Source of the DNA: Marisediminitalea alba
Lineage (GTDB): Bacteria; Pseudomonadota; Gammaproteobacteria; Enterobacterales; Alteromonadaceae
Reading direction: 5' to 3'
Length of the DNA stretch: 64,000 bases
Assembly (NCBI RefSeq): GCF_002993365.1
Contig: NZ_PVNP01000047.1
Coordinates: forward strand, 44,548 to 108,547
In this document: piece after piece, positions 54,594-63,804 of the stretch
How the letters are laid out: every line of letters starts with the position of its first letter
How positions within the stretch are numbered: position 1 is the stretch's first letter
Made by a program: the position numbers and the translations under genes
Notes under the pieces: model-generated
The model's input: only the letters and a program-made list of their open reading frames with translations
Database searches by the model: none
Told to the model about the DNA's origin: nothing

Positions 54594-54998
54594 ATGACAG
54601 ATCGCATACAAAGCCTGAATGCCGTCGGCATTCTGGTAGACGACTATGATGAAGCTATCACATATTTTACTGAGGTGCTCCATTTTACGCTCATCGCCAA
54701 CGAAAAACATAAAAACGGCTTACGCTGGGTATTGCTTCATCCTCCCGGATTATCCTCCACCGGCATTATGCTCAACCTGGCTCGTTCGAAAATGGATAAG
54801 ATTGCGGTGGGTAATCAGGCCGGCGATCAGGTGCTCTTCGTTTTGCAAACCAACGACTTCTGGCGCGACTACCAACATATGCAAAGCCAGGGCGTGGAAT
54901 TCATAGAAGCGCCACGCGATGAAGACTACGGCACCGTAGCCATTTTTGAGGATTTGTACGGCAACAAATGGGACCTGCTGCAGGTAAAAGACGCCTGA
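54594..54998 (+). CDS. VOC-superfamily (glyoxalase/dioxygenase fold) protein
   Basis: A 134-aa cytoplasmic protein with two beta-alpha-beta-beta-beta modules: LNAVGILVDDYDEAITYFTE and FVLQTNDFWRDYQHM...YGTVAIFEDLYGNKWDLLQ. The second-module Glu in IFEDLYGN is the usual metal ligand position. GGAG lies nine bases before the ATG. Similar proteins are glyoxalase-like or antibiotic-resistance-like enzymes; function here is unknown. Confidence 0.85.
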   Translation: MTDRIQSLNAVGILVDDYDEAITYFTEVLHFTLIANEKHKNGLRWVLLHPPGLSSTGIMLNLARSKMDKIAVGNQAGDQVLFVLQTNDFWRDYQHMQSQGVEFIEAPRDEDYGTVAIFEDLYGNKWDLLQVKDA

Positions 54999-55098
54999 TC
55001 CAAAGCACGGTTGTTACGCCTTGATACAAATAGCCAGTATCCCCCATGCGCTGATTGGGTTAAGCTCCATAAGTCAAAATAGTTAGAGGCTGTAAATC

Positions 55099-56037
55099 AT
55101 GGAAGTATTACTGGACTATATTCTCACTCCGCAACTGTTTATCCTGATATTTGTGGTGATTTTACTTAAATCATCCATCAAGTTTGTGCCGCAAAACCGG
55201 GCCTATTTAGTTGAACGTTTTGGTAAATACCAGTCAACCAAAGAGGCTGGCCTGAACTTTATTGTGCCCTTTATCGACCGTATTGCCGCCGACCGCTCAC
55301 TGAAAGAACAGGCGGTTGACGTACCGGAACAAAGCGCTATCACCAAAGACAATATTTCACTGCATGTCGACGGTGTGCTGTATTTCCGGGTGCTTGATCC
55401 ATACAAAGCCACCTACGGCGTCGACGATTACGTGTTTGCTGTTACCCAACTGGCGCAAACCACCATGCGTTCAGAGCTGGGCAAAATGGAACTCGATAAA
55501 ACCTTTGAAGAGCGCGACCAGCTCAATACCAATATCGTAACTTCTATTAACGATGCCAGTGGCCCCTGGGGCATTCAGGTACTGCGTTACGAAATTAAAG
55601 ACATCGTGCCGCCTAACTCGGTAATGGAAGCCATGGAAGCGCAGATGAAAGCCGAGCGAGTCAAGCGCGCGCAAATCCTCGAGTCAGAAGGTGATCGTCA
55701 GGCCGCAATTAACCGTGCTGAGGGTGCTAAACAATCAGTGGTACTGGCTGCAGAGGCCGATAAAGCCGAACAGGTACTCAAAGCCGAAGGTGAAGCCAAG
55801 GCGATTCTGGCGGTTGCCGAAGCCCAGGCTGAGGCTTTACGTAAGGTGGGTGAAGCGGCCGATACCGAAGAAGGTCAAAAAGCCATTCAGCTCGACCTGG
55901 CTACCAAAGCCATCGAAGCCAAACAGGCGATTGCCAAAGAGTCGTCGATTGTATTGCTACCCGACGGCAATACTGAAGCGGCCAGCCTGGTAACGCAGGC
56001 CATGGCTATCATTAATAAAATGAACAACAAAGACTAA
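55099..56037 (+). CDS. qmcA: SPFH/stomatin-family membrane protein, QmcA-like
   Basis: A 312-aa protein with one N-terminal membrane helix (residues 10-27), then an SPFH/Band 7 domain (FVPQNRAYLVERFGKYQ, GLNFIVPFIDRI, VDGVLYFRVLDPYKATYGVDD) and a long Ala/Glu-rich coiled coil (about 190-290). It resembles E. coli QmcA, a scaffold of functional membrane microdomains that works with NfeD and FtsH. It precedes an nfeD gene by five bases. A weak GAGG ribosome site is present. Confidence 0.92.
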   Translation: MEVLLDYILTPQLFILIFVVILLKSSIKFVPQNRAYLVERFGKYQSTKEAGLNFIVPFIDRIAADRSLKEQAVDVPEQSAITKDNISLHVDGVLYFRVLDPYKATYGVDDYVFAVTQLAQTTMRSELGKMELDKTFEERDQLNTNIVTSINDASGPWGIQVLRYEIKDIVPPNSVMEAMEAQMKAERVKRAQILESEGDRQAAINRAEGAKQSVVLAAEADKAEQVLKAEGEAKAILAVAEAQAEALRKVGEAADTEEGQKAIQLDLATKAIEAKQAIAKESSIVLLPDGNTEAASLVTQAMAIINKMNNKD

Positions 56038-56042
56038 CGCCT

Positions 56043-56504
56043 ATGGACTGGATATACGCAAATGTCACCACAGTGCTGGTAGTTACCGGTTTAGTATTGT
56101 TAATCATTGAGGTGGCGATACTGGGTTTTGCCACCTTTGTGCTGTTTTTTGTGGGTTTGGCAGCGCTTATCACCGCCGGCATTTTTTATACCGGCGTGCT
56201 TGAAGCCACCTACATCAACGCCTTTTTCTGTTGCGCTGTACTAACTGCTATTATTGCACTGGTACTGTATAAGCCGCTTAAGCAAATGCAGCAACAGGTA
56301 GAAAAGAAAACGGTAAAAGGTGATTTCAACGGCTTACGGTTTCGCCTGTCTGAGGCTATTGCACCCGAAGCGCCTGGTTCGCATAAATACTCGGGTATAA
56401 GTTGGTCAGTCCAATGTGATGAGCCAATCGCTGCCGGTACTGAGGTAGAAGTAACCAATGCCGAGGTGGGGATATTTCATGTCCGTCCGGCTGCCGCAAA
56501 ATAG
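56043..56504 (+). CDS. NfeD-family membrane protein
   Basis: A 153-aa partner of the preceding stomatin. Three or four N-terminal helices (about residues 8-80) are followed by a C-terminal OB-fold NfeD domain (GDFNGLRFRLSEAIAPEAPGSHKYSGISW, ending AEVGIFHVRP). The stomatin-NfeD pair is a conserved operon. It is convergent with the MFS gene, 34 bp away. Confidence 0.9.
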   Translation: MDWIYANVTTVLVVTGLVLLIIEVAILGFATFVLFFVGLAALITAGIFYTGVLEATYINAFFCCAVLTAIIALVLYKPLKQMQQQVEKKTVKGDFNGLRFRLSEAIAPEAPGSHKYSGISWSVQCDEPIAAGTEVEVTNAEVGIFHVRPAAAK

Positions 56505-56537
56505 TCGCAGCAAGCTGGCCATCTTCGTGGCAGTGGT

Positions 56538-57881
56538 TTAACCCCACTGCCTGATGACAGCCCGGGCGTTGAGCTCGTCAAACTCAGTGTTAACCTTCAG
56601 ATATAACTGATTCTGGCTGGCATCAAAAACATACTCCACTACGCCCTTTATGCCGTTTAGTTCGGCTAACTGACTAGCCTCAGGCTGTGTATTGTTAGGC
56701 ACGGTAAGGGCCACGCGCTTGAGCTTTTCGCCGGCGCGAATACCCGCCACTATCACACACCAAACTAAGGCGATAACGGCACCGGTGTAATAGGCTGAAG
56801 TGGGGCCAGCCTGCGCTGTAACGGCACCGGAAAGAATGCCGCCCAGGAATGCACCAAAAAACTGAAAGCTGGCGTAAATGCCCATGGCCGTGCCCTTCTG
56901 ACCAGCCGGTGCAATGGTCGACAGCAGCGCCGGAAAATTCGCTTCCAGATAGTTAAAACCGGTAAAAAATATCAGTAGGCCAGCGCCCAGTAACCACCAA
57001 CTCTGCCCCGCCGAAGGCAACAATACAAAGGCACTGCCAAGCATAATTACCGCCGCCAGTAACATCGGACGCGGCGTACGGCCGCGACTGCTGCGCATCA
57101 TCATAGCCAGCAACATTACCGAAACCAGTAACACCGGTAGGTAGATTGTCCAGTGATTATCCAGCGGCATACCCAGCTTCACCATGGTGGCGGGTATCTG
57201 CACAAATAACAGTGTGATCATCATGTGCAGCAGCATAACGCTCACATTCAGACGCCATAAATCACGAGAAGTAAACAGTTGCCATACCTGATCCATGCGC
57301 GGCAGGGTGTCGGCATTAAGCTGTTTGGGGCTGTCAGGCACCGCCCACTTCACCAAAGGTAAACAACACAAGGCCAGAATACCGGTGACCCAGAATACCC
57401 CGGCCAAACCCCAGCCTTCGGCAATTAACGGCCCGATCACTACCGCGATGTAAAATGAAAAACCAATAGCAATGCCAATAATGGCCATCACTTTGGCCCG
57501 CTGCTGCTCGCGGGTTACGTCGGTAGCCAATGCCATAATAGCACCGGCAATAGCGCCCGCGCCCTGCAGAATACGCCCGACAATAAGCCACATCATTGAA
57601 TCGGCCATGGCGGCGATAATACTGCCCAGAGCGAACACCGAAAGCCCGAGCAAAATAACCGGTTTGCGCCCCCATTTATCCGACAACATGCCCATGGGAA
57701 TTTGCAGCGCAGCCTGCGTTAATCCATACCCGCCAATAGCCACGCCCACCAGCATCACCGAGTAGTCTTTAAACTCAGTTGCAGCCACCGCCAAAACCGG
57801 CATGACCATAAATAACCCTAGCATTCTCAGTACGTAAACAACGGCAAGCGTTAATGCGGCACGGACTTCAATGGCGTTCAA
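56538..57881 (-). CDS. yajR: YajR-like MFS transporter with C-terminal YAM domain
   Basis: A 447-aa, 12-helix major facilitator (motif A: LSDKWGRKPVILLG) whose C-terminus (GIKGVVEYVFDASQNQ and following) is a small ferredoxin-like domain, as in E. coli YajR (454 aa). The proposed start is TTG at 57881 (NAIEVRAALTLAVVYVLR), since upstream sequence is not conserved-looking. In many gammaproteobacteria this gene sits between uvrA and ssb; here the uvrA side is kept and ssb is elsewhere. Drug or proton-linked cargo is unknown. Confidence 0.87.
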   Translation of the reverse strand: MNAIEVRAALTLAVVYVLRMLGLFMVMPVLAVAATEFKDYSVMLVGVAIGGYGLTQAALQIPMGMLSDKWGRKPVILLGLSVFALGSIIAAMADSMMWLIVGRILQGAGAIAGAIMALATDVTREQQRAKVMAIIGIAIGFSFYIAVVIGPLIAEGWGLAGVFWVTGILALCCLPLVKWAVPDSPKQLNADTLPRMDQVWQLFTSRDLWRLNVSVMLLHMMITLLFVQIPATMVKLGMPLDNHWTIYLPVLLVSVMLLAMMMRSSRGRTPRPMLLAAVIMLGSAFVLLPSAGQSWWLLGAGLLIFFTGFNYLEANFPALLSTIAPAGQKGTAMGIYASFQFFGAFLGGILSGAVTAQAGPTSAYYTGAVIALVWCVIVAGIRAGEKLKRVALTVPNNTQPEASQLAELNGIKGVVEYVFDASQNQLYLKVNTEFDELNARAVIRQWG

Positions 57882-57951
57882 GGTACTTTCTTCTCTGTTC
57901 TGGGGGTTAAAAAAGGCGCGAATTGTAGCATAATTTAAATGCCTGTCCCTA

Positions 57952-57975
57952 GAGCCTGTTGGTCTTTGTACGAAA
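57952..57975 (+). mobile_element. Solitary IS5-like end, relic
   Basis: The 24 bases from 57952 match the left end of the IS at 63805 at 20 positions (GAGCCTGTTGGTCTTTGTAC and so on), and both are preceded by CTAG. No opposite end or transposase follows, so it is a relic or a coincidental target-site copy. It lies upstream of uvrA. Confidence 0.5.
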
Positions 57976-58109
57976 TTGAGCCAATACGGTGAATGGTATG
58001 CTTGCAACTGATCTTAAACATCCGATGCACCATATTCATACCACCACAGCCTATACCCGCGACATGGGTATATGGCATACTGTTTCTTTTGTATTCTGAA
58101 CTGGTTCGA

Positions 58110-60935
58110 ATGGATAAAATAGAAGTTCGCGGTGCACGTACGCACAATCTCAAAAACATCGATATCACCATTCCCCGCGACAAACTGGTAGTTATCACCG
58201 GTTTATCGGGTTCGGGTAAGTCTTCCCTGGCATTCGACACGCTCTACGCTGAAGGTCAGCGTCGTTACGTGGAATCCTTATCTGCCTACGCCCGCCAGTT
58301 TTTATCGATGATGGAAAAGCCCGATGTGGATCATATTGAAGGCCTGTCTCCGGCGATTTCGATCGAACAGAAATCCACCTCGCATAACCCCCGTTCAACT
58401 GTGGGGACCATTACCGAAATATACGATTACCTACGTTTAATGTTTGCCCGGGTGGGCACCCCACGTTGCCCGGATCACGATGTGCCACTGGATGCCCAGA
58501 CCATCTCCCAGATGGTGGATAAGGTATTGGCGATGCCGGAAGGCACTAAGCTTATGCTGCTGGCGCCCATCGTTCAGGATCGTAAAGGCGAACACGTAAA
58601 AACTCTGCAGTCACTGGCTGCCCAGGGTTACATTCGCGCCCGGATTGATGGTGAAGTGTGTGATCTGTCGGATCCGCCGGAGCTCGATTTACATAAAAAA
58701 CACACCATCGAAGTGGTCATCGACCGTTTTAAAGTGCGCGATGATTTGCAGTTACGTCTGGCTGAGTCGTTTGAAACCGCCTTACAACTGGCCAACGGCA
58801 ACGCCAAAGTGGCTTATATGGATGACGCCAGCGAACCGGAAATTGTGTTCTCGGCCAATTTCGCCTGCCCTCACTGTGGCTACAGTATCAGTGAACTGGA
58901 ACCTCGCATGTTCTCGTTCAACAACCCGGCGGGCGCCTGTGGTACCTGCGACGGTTTAGGGACTAAACAATTCTTCGACCCGTTCAAAGTGGTGGTTAAT
59001 GATGAGTTAAGTCTGGCGGGGGGAGCCATTCGCGGATGGGACAAACGCAGCTATTACTATTTTCAGATGCTCCAGGCCGTTGCCGATCATTATGAATTCA
59101 GCCTCACTGCGCCATTTGGCGAGCTGAGCAAAGAGTTCCGTGACATTGTGCTGTACGGCTCAAAAGGCAAGTCGATAAATTTCCGCTACATCAACGACCG
59201 CGGCGATATTATGGAGCGTAAGCACCCCTTTGAAGGGATTATCCCTAACATGGAACGCCGTTATCGCGAAACTGAGTCAAATACGGTGCGCGAAGAGCTG
59301 TCTAAATTTTTGAGTCAACAGCCCTGTAACAGCTGCGGTGGAACGCGTTTACGCACCGAAGCCCGTCATGTATTTATCGGCCAGACTAACCTGCCGACCG
59401 TGGCCGATATGTCGATTGCCGGTGCGTTTGATTTTTTCGAAAACCTGGAACTCTCCGGCCAGCGGGCACAAATCGCCGATAAAATACTGAAAGAAATTCT
59501 CGACCGTTTGCGTTTTCTGGTCAATGTCGGACTTAATTATCTGAGTCTGTCACGCAGCGCAGAAACCTTATCGGGTGGCGAGGCGCAGCGTATTCGTTTG
59601 GCCAGCCAGATTGGGGCGGGCCTGGTTGGCGTGATGTACGTGTTAGATGAGCCGTCAATTGGCCTGCATCAGCGCGACAATGAGCGACTGCTGAAAACCC
59701 TTACGCACCTGCGCGATTTGGGCAATACCGTACTGGTAGTTGAACACGACGAGGACGCCATTCGTGATGCCGACTTTATCATTGATATTGGCCCTGGCGC
59801 CGGCGTCCATGGTGGTGAAATCATTGCCCAGGGCAGCCTTGAGGATATCGTCAGTAACGAACAGTCGCTTACCGGTAAATATTTATCCGGCAAAGAGAAA
59901 ATTGAGATTCCGGCCGTGCGCAATCCAGCTAAGGACGGGCAGTGGCTGGAATTAGCTGGCGCTACCGGCAACAATCTTAAAGACGTCACGCTGCGGGTAC
60001 CAACAGGCGTTATGACCTGCATAACCGGGGTATCCGGTTCGGGCAAGTCGACTCTGGTGAATGATACTTTCTATAAGATTGCCCAACGTGAGTTAAATAA
60101 AGCCACAACCAGTGAACCCGCGCCGTATAAGTCGATGAAAGGTCTGGATCTGCTCGATAAAGTGGTTGATATCGACCAGTCCCCTATTGGCCGCACGCCG
60201 CGTTCTAATCCGGCCACTTATGCCGGTATTTTTACACCTATCCGGGAAATTTTCTCGGGTACCCAGGAAGCGCGCTCACGGGGTTACAAGCCGGGCCGCT
60301 TTAGCTTTAACGTAAAAGGCGGACGTTGCGAAGCCTGTCAGGGCGACGGAGTAATCAAGGTAGAAATGCACTTTCTGCCAGACGTATACGTGCCCTGTGA
60401 TGTGTGTAAAGGCAAGCGCTATAACCGCGAAACCCTGGAAATTAAGTTTAAAGACAAAAATATCCACGAAGTGCTGGAAATGACCATTGAGGATGCCCGG
60501 CATTTCTTCGACGCTATTCCGGCCATCGCCCGTAAACTGCAAACCCTAATGGACGTAGGGTTATCCTATGTGCGTCTGGGCCAATCGGCTACCACGCTAT
60601 CCGGTGGTGAGGCACAGCGGGTAAAACTGGCCAAAGAACTGTCGAAACGGGATACTGGCCAAACCCTGTATATTCTGGATGAGCCGACAACCGGCCTGCA
60701 CTTCCACGACATCAAACAGTTACTGGCAGTACTTCATCGTCTGCGGGATCACGGTAACACCGTGGTGGTGATTGAGCATAATCTTGATGTGATTAAAACC
60801 GCTGACTATATTGTTGACCTTGGCCCGGAGGGTGGCTCCGGAGGCGGACAAATTATTGCTGAGGGTACGCCGGAAGAGATTGCCAACAGCGATGTTTCCC
60901 ATACCGGGCGATTCTTAAAACCCATGCTGAAATAG
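58110..60935 (+). CDS. uvrA: UvrABC excinuclease subunit A
   Basis: DNA damage-recognition ATPase. The 941-aa protein begins [18 protein letters not shown] and has two ABC cassettes with Walker A motifs [12 protein letters not shown] and [12 protein letters not shown], signatures [14 protein letters not shown] and [14 protein letters not shown], and zinc modules ([10 protein letters not shown]...CGTCDG and CEACQGDG...[10 protein letters not shown]). The ATG at 58110 is chosen over an upstream in-frame start by conservation. It is divergent from yajR; no CTG-N10-CAG LexA box was found in the gap. Confidence 0.98.
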   Translation: MDKIEVRGARTHNLKNIDITIPRDKLVVITGLSGSGKSSLAFDTLYAEGQRRYVESLSAYARQFLSMMEKPDVDHIEGLSPAISIEQKSTSHNPRSTVGTITEIYDYLRLMFARVGTPRCPDHDVPLDAQTISQMVDKVLAMPEGTKLMLLAPIVQDRKGEHVKTLQSLAAQGYIRARIDGEVCDLSDPPELDLHKKHTIEVVIDRFKVRDDLQLRLAESFETALQLANGNAKVAYMDDASEPEIVFSANFACPHCGYSISELEPRMFSFNNPAGACGTCDGLGTKQFFDPFKVVVNDELSLAGGAIRGWDKRSYYYFQMLQAVADHYEFSLTAPFGELSKEFRDIVLYGSKGKSINFRYINDRGDIMERKHPFEGIIPNMERRYRETESNTVREELSKFLSQQPCNSCGGTRLRTEARHVFIGQTNLPTVADMSIAGAFDFFENLELSGQRAQIADKILKEILDRLRFLVNVGLNYLSLSRSAETLSGGEAQRIRLASQIGAGLVGVMYVLDEPSIGLHQRDNERLLKTLTHLRDLGNTVLVVEHDEDAIRDADFIIDIGPGAGVHGGEIIAQGSLEDIVSNEQSLTGKYLSGKEKIEIPAVRNPAKDGQWLELAGATGNNLKDVTLRVPTGVMTCITGVSGSGKSTLVNDTFYKIAQRELNKATTSEPAPYKSMKGLDLLDKVVDIDQSPIGRTPRSNPATYAGIFTPIREIFSGTQEARSRGYKPGRFSFNVKGGRCEACQGDGVIKVEMHFLPDVYVPCDVCKGKRYNRETLEIKFKDKNIHEVLEMTIEDARHFFDAIPAIARKLQTLMDVGLSYVRLGQSATTLSGGEAQRVKLAKELSKRDTGQTLYILDEPTTGLHFHDIKQLLAVLHRLRDHGNTVVVIEHNLDVIKTADYIVDLGPEGGSGGGQIIAEGTPEEIANSDVSHTGRFLKPMLK

Positions 60936-60942
60936 GTGACGC

Positions 60943-61341
60943 ATGTTTGAAACGGATTTAACGGTTCGCTTTAGCGAAACCGATGGCGCAGGCCATGTAG
61001 GTAATACGGTTATGGTGGTCTGGTTTGAAGAAGCCCGTGCGCCGTTATTTAAAATGTTTATGCCAACCCTGGAAGTGGACGGCTGGCCTTTGATTTTAGC
61101 CAGTTACCAGGTCGATTTTCGCGCCCAACTTTATTATGGCAAACCGGTAACAATAAAAACCTGGGTAAAGCGCATTGGTAATAGTTCATTCGAAACCTAC
61201 CAGGAGGCATGGCAAAATCAACAGTGCTGTGCATCCGGCTCCACCACAATGGTACATTTTGATTACGCGGCAGGCAAAGCGTCACCCATCCCTGCTGACA
61301 TACGCGACAAATTAGCCAGCCACTTATATCAGGAAAAGTAA
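60943..61341 (+). CDS. 4HBT-family acyl-CoA thioesterase
   Basis: A 132-aa hot-dog-fold protein. FSETDGAGHVGNTVMVVWFEEAR is the usual YbgC/FadM-like N-terminal block with the catalytic Asp, though the typical D-x-x-x-H is here D-G-A-G-H. Members hydrolyse acyl- or hydroxybenzoyl-CoA. It starts seven bases after uvrA and two bases before the oxygenase gene, so it probably shares their transcript. Confidence 0.87.
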   Translation: MFETDLTVRFSETDGAGHVGNTVMVVWFEEARAPLFKMFMPTLEVDGWPLILASYQVDFRAQLYYGKPVTIKTWVKRIGNSSFETYQEAWQNQQCCASGSTTMVHFDYAAGKASPIPADIRDKLASHLYQEK

Positions 61342-61343
61342 TC

Positions 61344-62048
61344 ATGACGGATTTTATTGAAGTGCTCGACGATGCGTTAGCGCCGGCGCTATGCCAGCAG
61401 ATAATAGATGCCTTCAATAAGAGTAAGCAGTTACAAACTGGTCGTACTGGCGGAGGGGTGGATACCGATAAAAAGCGTTCACTGGATGTCTCGTTTAGTC
61501 AGGCCAGTGAGTTTGCCCCGATGAGAGCTCAGGTGATGCAAGCCGTTGGCAATGCCATCCACGATTACCTGAAAAAATACTATTTCGCGATTGTTGGTCC
61601 GCTGGGGCTTACCCTGCCCGATCCGCAAACCGGTCAACCGGTTAAGCTTACCGCCGATAACTTTGCTGACATTGGTATCCCAGCGCTGCCGGGATTAATG
61701 CGCCATCTGTTTCGTACCGGCGATATAAATGCCCAGCGGTATGAGCAAGGCAACGGGGGTTATCCCTACTGGCACTCTGAAGTATATCCTCAGGGCCCTC
61801 ATTGTGAGCCCCTGCATCGTATTTTATTGTTTATGTTCTACCTCAATGACGTTGAGGAAGGCGGCAGTACTGATTTTTACTATCAAAATAAATCTATTCA
61901 ACCCAGGGCTGGCCGTATGGTAATAGCGCCAGCTTATTTTACTCACACCCATCGTGGTCAGGTACCGGTTAGTGATCATAAATACATTTTAACGTCCTGG
62001 GTGTTGTTTAACCGTGCAGAACAGATCTATGGTCAGTCCTCAAATTAA
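61344..62048 (+). CDS. 2-oxoglutarate/Fe(II)-dependent oxygenase (prolyl-4-hydroxylase-like)
   Basis: A 234-aa dioxygenase. The iron ligands appear as HxE...H: YWHSEVYPQG and TRTHRGQVPV-like FTHTHRGQVPV. The usual HxD is HxE here. The core LFMFYLNDVEEGGSTDFYYQ and GRMVIAPAYF block is typical of P4H-like enzymes and of proteins that hydroxylate peptides or lipids. It follows the thioesterase gene by two bases and converges with the next gene by a four-base overlap. Substrate is unknown. Confidence 0.85.
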   Translation: MTDFIEVLDDALAPALCQQIIDAFNKSKQLQTGRTGGGVDTDKKRSLDVSFSQASEFAPMRAQVMQAVGNAIHDYLKKYYFAIVGPLGLTLPDPQTGQPVKLTADNFADIGIPALPGLMRHLFRTGDINAQRYEQGNGGYPYWHSEVYPQGPHCEPLHRILLFMFYLNDVEEGGSTDFYYQNKSIQPRAGRMVIAPAYFTHTHRGQVPVSDHKYILTSWVLFNRAEQIYGQSSN

Positions 62049-62431
62049 TCACTAAAGCAGTCCAGGCAAACTAACGAGCGCCCACCGGCCTTCTCAACGG
62101 CCTCTCGAATCAGACTTTGTACACTATTTGCCTCATCTATCCGGGTGGGCGGAAAGCGGGCGATTTCCCACTCTTTTACGTTCGGATCCACGAAATACAG
62201 CACCAGGGTGGGGAATTTATTTGGCTTACCGCGGCCTTCAATAGCCAATCGGGAAATGTCACCAACTGGCATCTTTTGTGCACCAAACTGGATAGTCTGC
62301 TCCTGTCGCCAGACCTTCACATTGGCTACCTTATAGTAGTCATCAACTAATTCCTGGGGTGGCACGGACCAGCGTTTAACCAGGGCAAAAAGGGCGAGAA
62401 TGAAGAACACGACGACCACAACAACGTCCAT
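62045..62431 (-). CDS. Small single-helix membrane protein of unknown function
   Basis: A 128-aa protein with an N-terminal helix (MDVVVVVVFFILALFALV) followed by a soluble, mostly beta domain (KVWRQEQTIQFGAQKMPVG, PTLVLYFVDPN). A pair of late cysteines (LVCLDCFSD) could bind metal. The ATG at 62431 is favoured because TGAGG precedes it; a TTG eight codons upstream is possible. I do not recognise the family. Its stop overlaps that of the oxygenase gene by four bases. Confidence 0.6.
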   Translation of the reverse strand: MDVVVVVVFFILALFALVKRWSVPPQELVDDYYKVANVKVWRQEQTIQFGAQKMPVGDISRLAIEGRGKPNKFPTLVLYFVDPNVKEWEIARFPPTRIDEANSVQSLIREAVEKAGGRSLVCLDCFSD

Positions 62432-62552
62432 CACAAACCTCAAAAGACTGACCAATAAAATACGCTATGGTTAGCCTATAACCAGACAGGTTGCCTGAGC
62501 TATCAAAGATCCGCCATTTAATGCCAGAAATGCGACAACTTAGCCATAACAC

Positions 62553-63801
62553 CTAATGCCGCGGGTGTCGGTCGATAAACTCAGAGGGGGTAACATTAAA
62601 CAGCGCTTTAAAGCACTGCGAAAAATAGGAATGGGATGAAAATCCGCATTGTTCCACAACCAGGGAAACCCTTTCGCCCTGTTCCAGTAACTGACGCGCC
62701 TTTTGCAGCCGGTAATTGCGAATATAGGCGTTGGGGGTCAGGTTAAAAACCGATTTGCATTTGCGCTGTAGCTGCCGCTCACTGATAAATAACTGATCGG
62801 CTAACTGAGACAGCCCAAAGTCAGCGTCAACCGCACACTCATTAAGTACCGCATTAAGTTTATTGTAAAACTGTTGATCTGAAGGGGAATCAAACACCGG
62901 CTCTTGTTGCTGACCGGTTAATGCCGTATTCGCCTTTTGCCCGATAAGCTGGCGAATTTGCAGAAGGTTAAACAGGGTTAATACCAGCTCCTCGTCGTCA
63001 AAGGGCTTGGTCAGAAACGCATCGACCAGCGCCTCCTTGCTACGTAAACGGGTATCGCGGTCGTGTTTGGCCGTTAGCATTAATACCGGAATGTGGCAGG
63101 TAAGTTCATTCCCACGAACAGCCTGGAGCACCTGATAACCGGTAATATCCGGCAGCATAAAATCGAGGATAACAATGTCGGGGATATGTTCGGTTATCCG
63201 TTCGATCGCCGCCTGACCGCTATCAACGGTGTTTACCGAAAAGTGACCACTAAGCTTATTCGCCAGGATCCAACTCATGTCCGGATCGTCCTCGACAATC
63301 ACCAGTTCATTGGCGGCTTGTTGTTCGTTTTTATCAAGCTGCAACACTTTGTCGGCCGACATCAGTGCCAGCGCACTGTCGTAGGCTTTTGCAGACTGCC
63401 CAGGCTCGGTAATTAAGGTTTGCTGAGGACTAACCACCGGCAGTGTCACGGTAAACGCATTGCCATTCTCCCTAGCGGCAAAACACACAGACCCCTGATA
63501 ATTTTCCAGCGTTTGTTTAACCAGCGCTAAACCCAGCCCGCTGCCAGCCACTCCGGTACGGTGTTCAGGTAAACGGTAAAATCGTTCAAACACGTCTGCC
63601 GATGCCGGAATAGGCACGCCCTGGCTGAACACAGTAACAATGCACTGATCCTGGCATGTTGTCTTAGCTGATAGGTCAATAGTGCTCTTCGCCTCGCCGT
63701 ACTTCACCGCATTTGATAAAAGGTTTCCCAGGATCAATTCAAGCGCCGACACCGAGAGGCCCACCATCACCTCAGGGCAGTGCCATTCAATTTTCATCCC
63801 C
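62553..63801 (-). pseudogene. Truncated hybrid sensor kinase - response regulator - AraC protein
   Basis: The remaining frame (about 416 codons) begins at RGMKIEWHCPEV, inside a histidine-kinase ATPase domain (ALELILGNLLSNAVKYGE N-box, GVAGSGLGLALV G-box). A receiver follows (VEDDP, phospho-accepting Asp in VILDFMLPD, Lys in FLTKPF), then an AraC-type DNA-binding domain (FNLTPNAYIRNYRLQKARQLL, FSSHSYFSQCFKALFNVTPSEF). The dimerisation/phosphotransfer and sensor domains are missing, and an IS5-like end begins at 63805. It looks like a hybrid two-component regulator broken by IS insertion; the rest may lie beyond the window. Confidence 0.8.
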
Positions 63802-63804
63802 CTA

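Noticed and set aside
8000..56500. Calling the whole sugar-gene block a single genomic island
   Set aside because: No integrase gene, no paired direct repeats and no base-composition break could be shown, and housekeeping genes (pckA, tktA) are inside it.
57882..58109. SOS (LexA) box upstream of uvrA
   Set aside because: No CTG-N10-CAG pattern was found in the gap, so SOS control is not shown by sequence.
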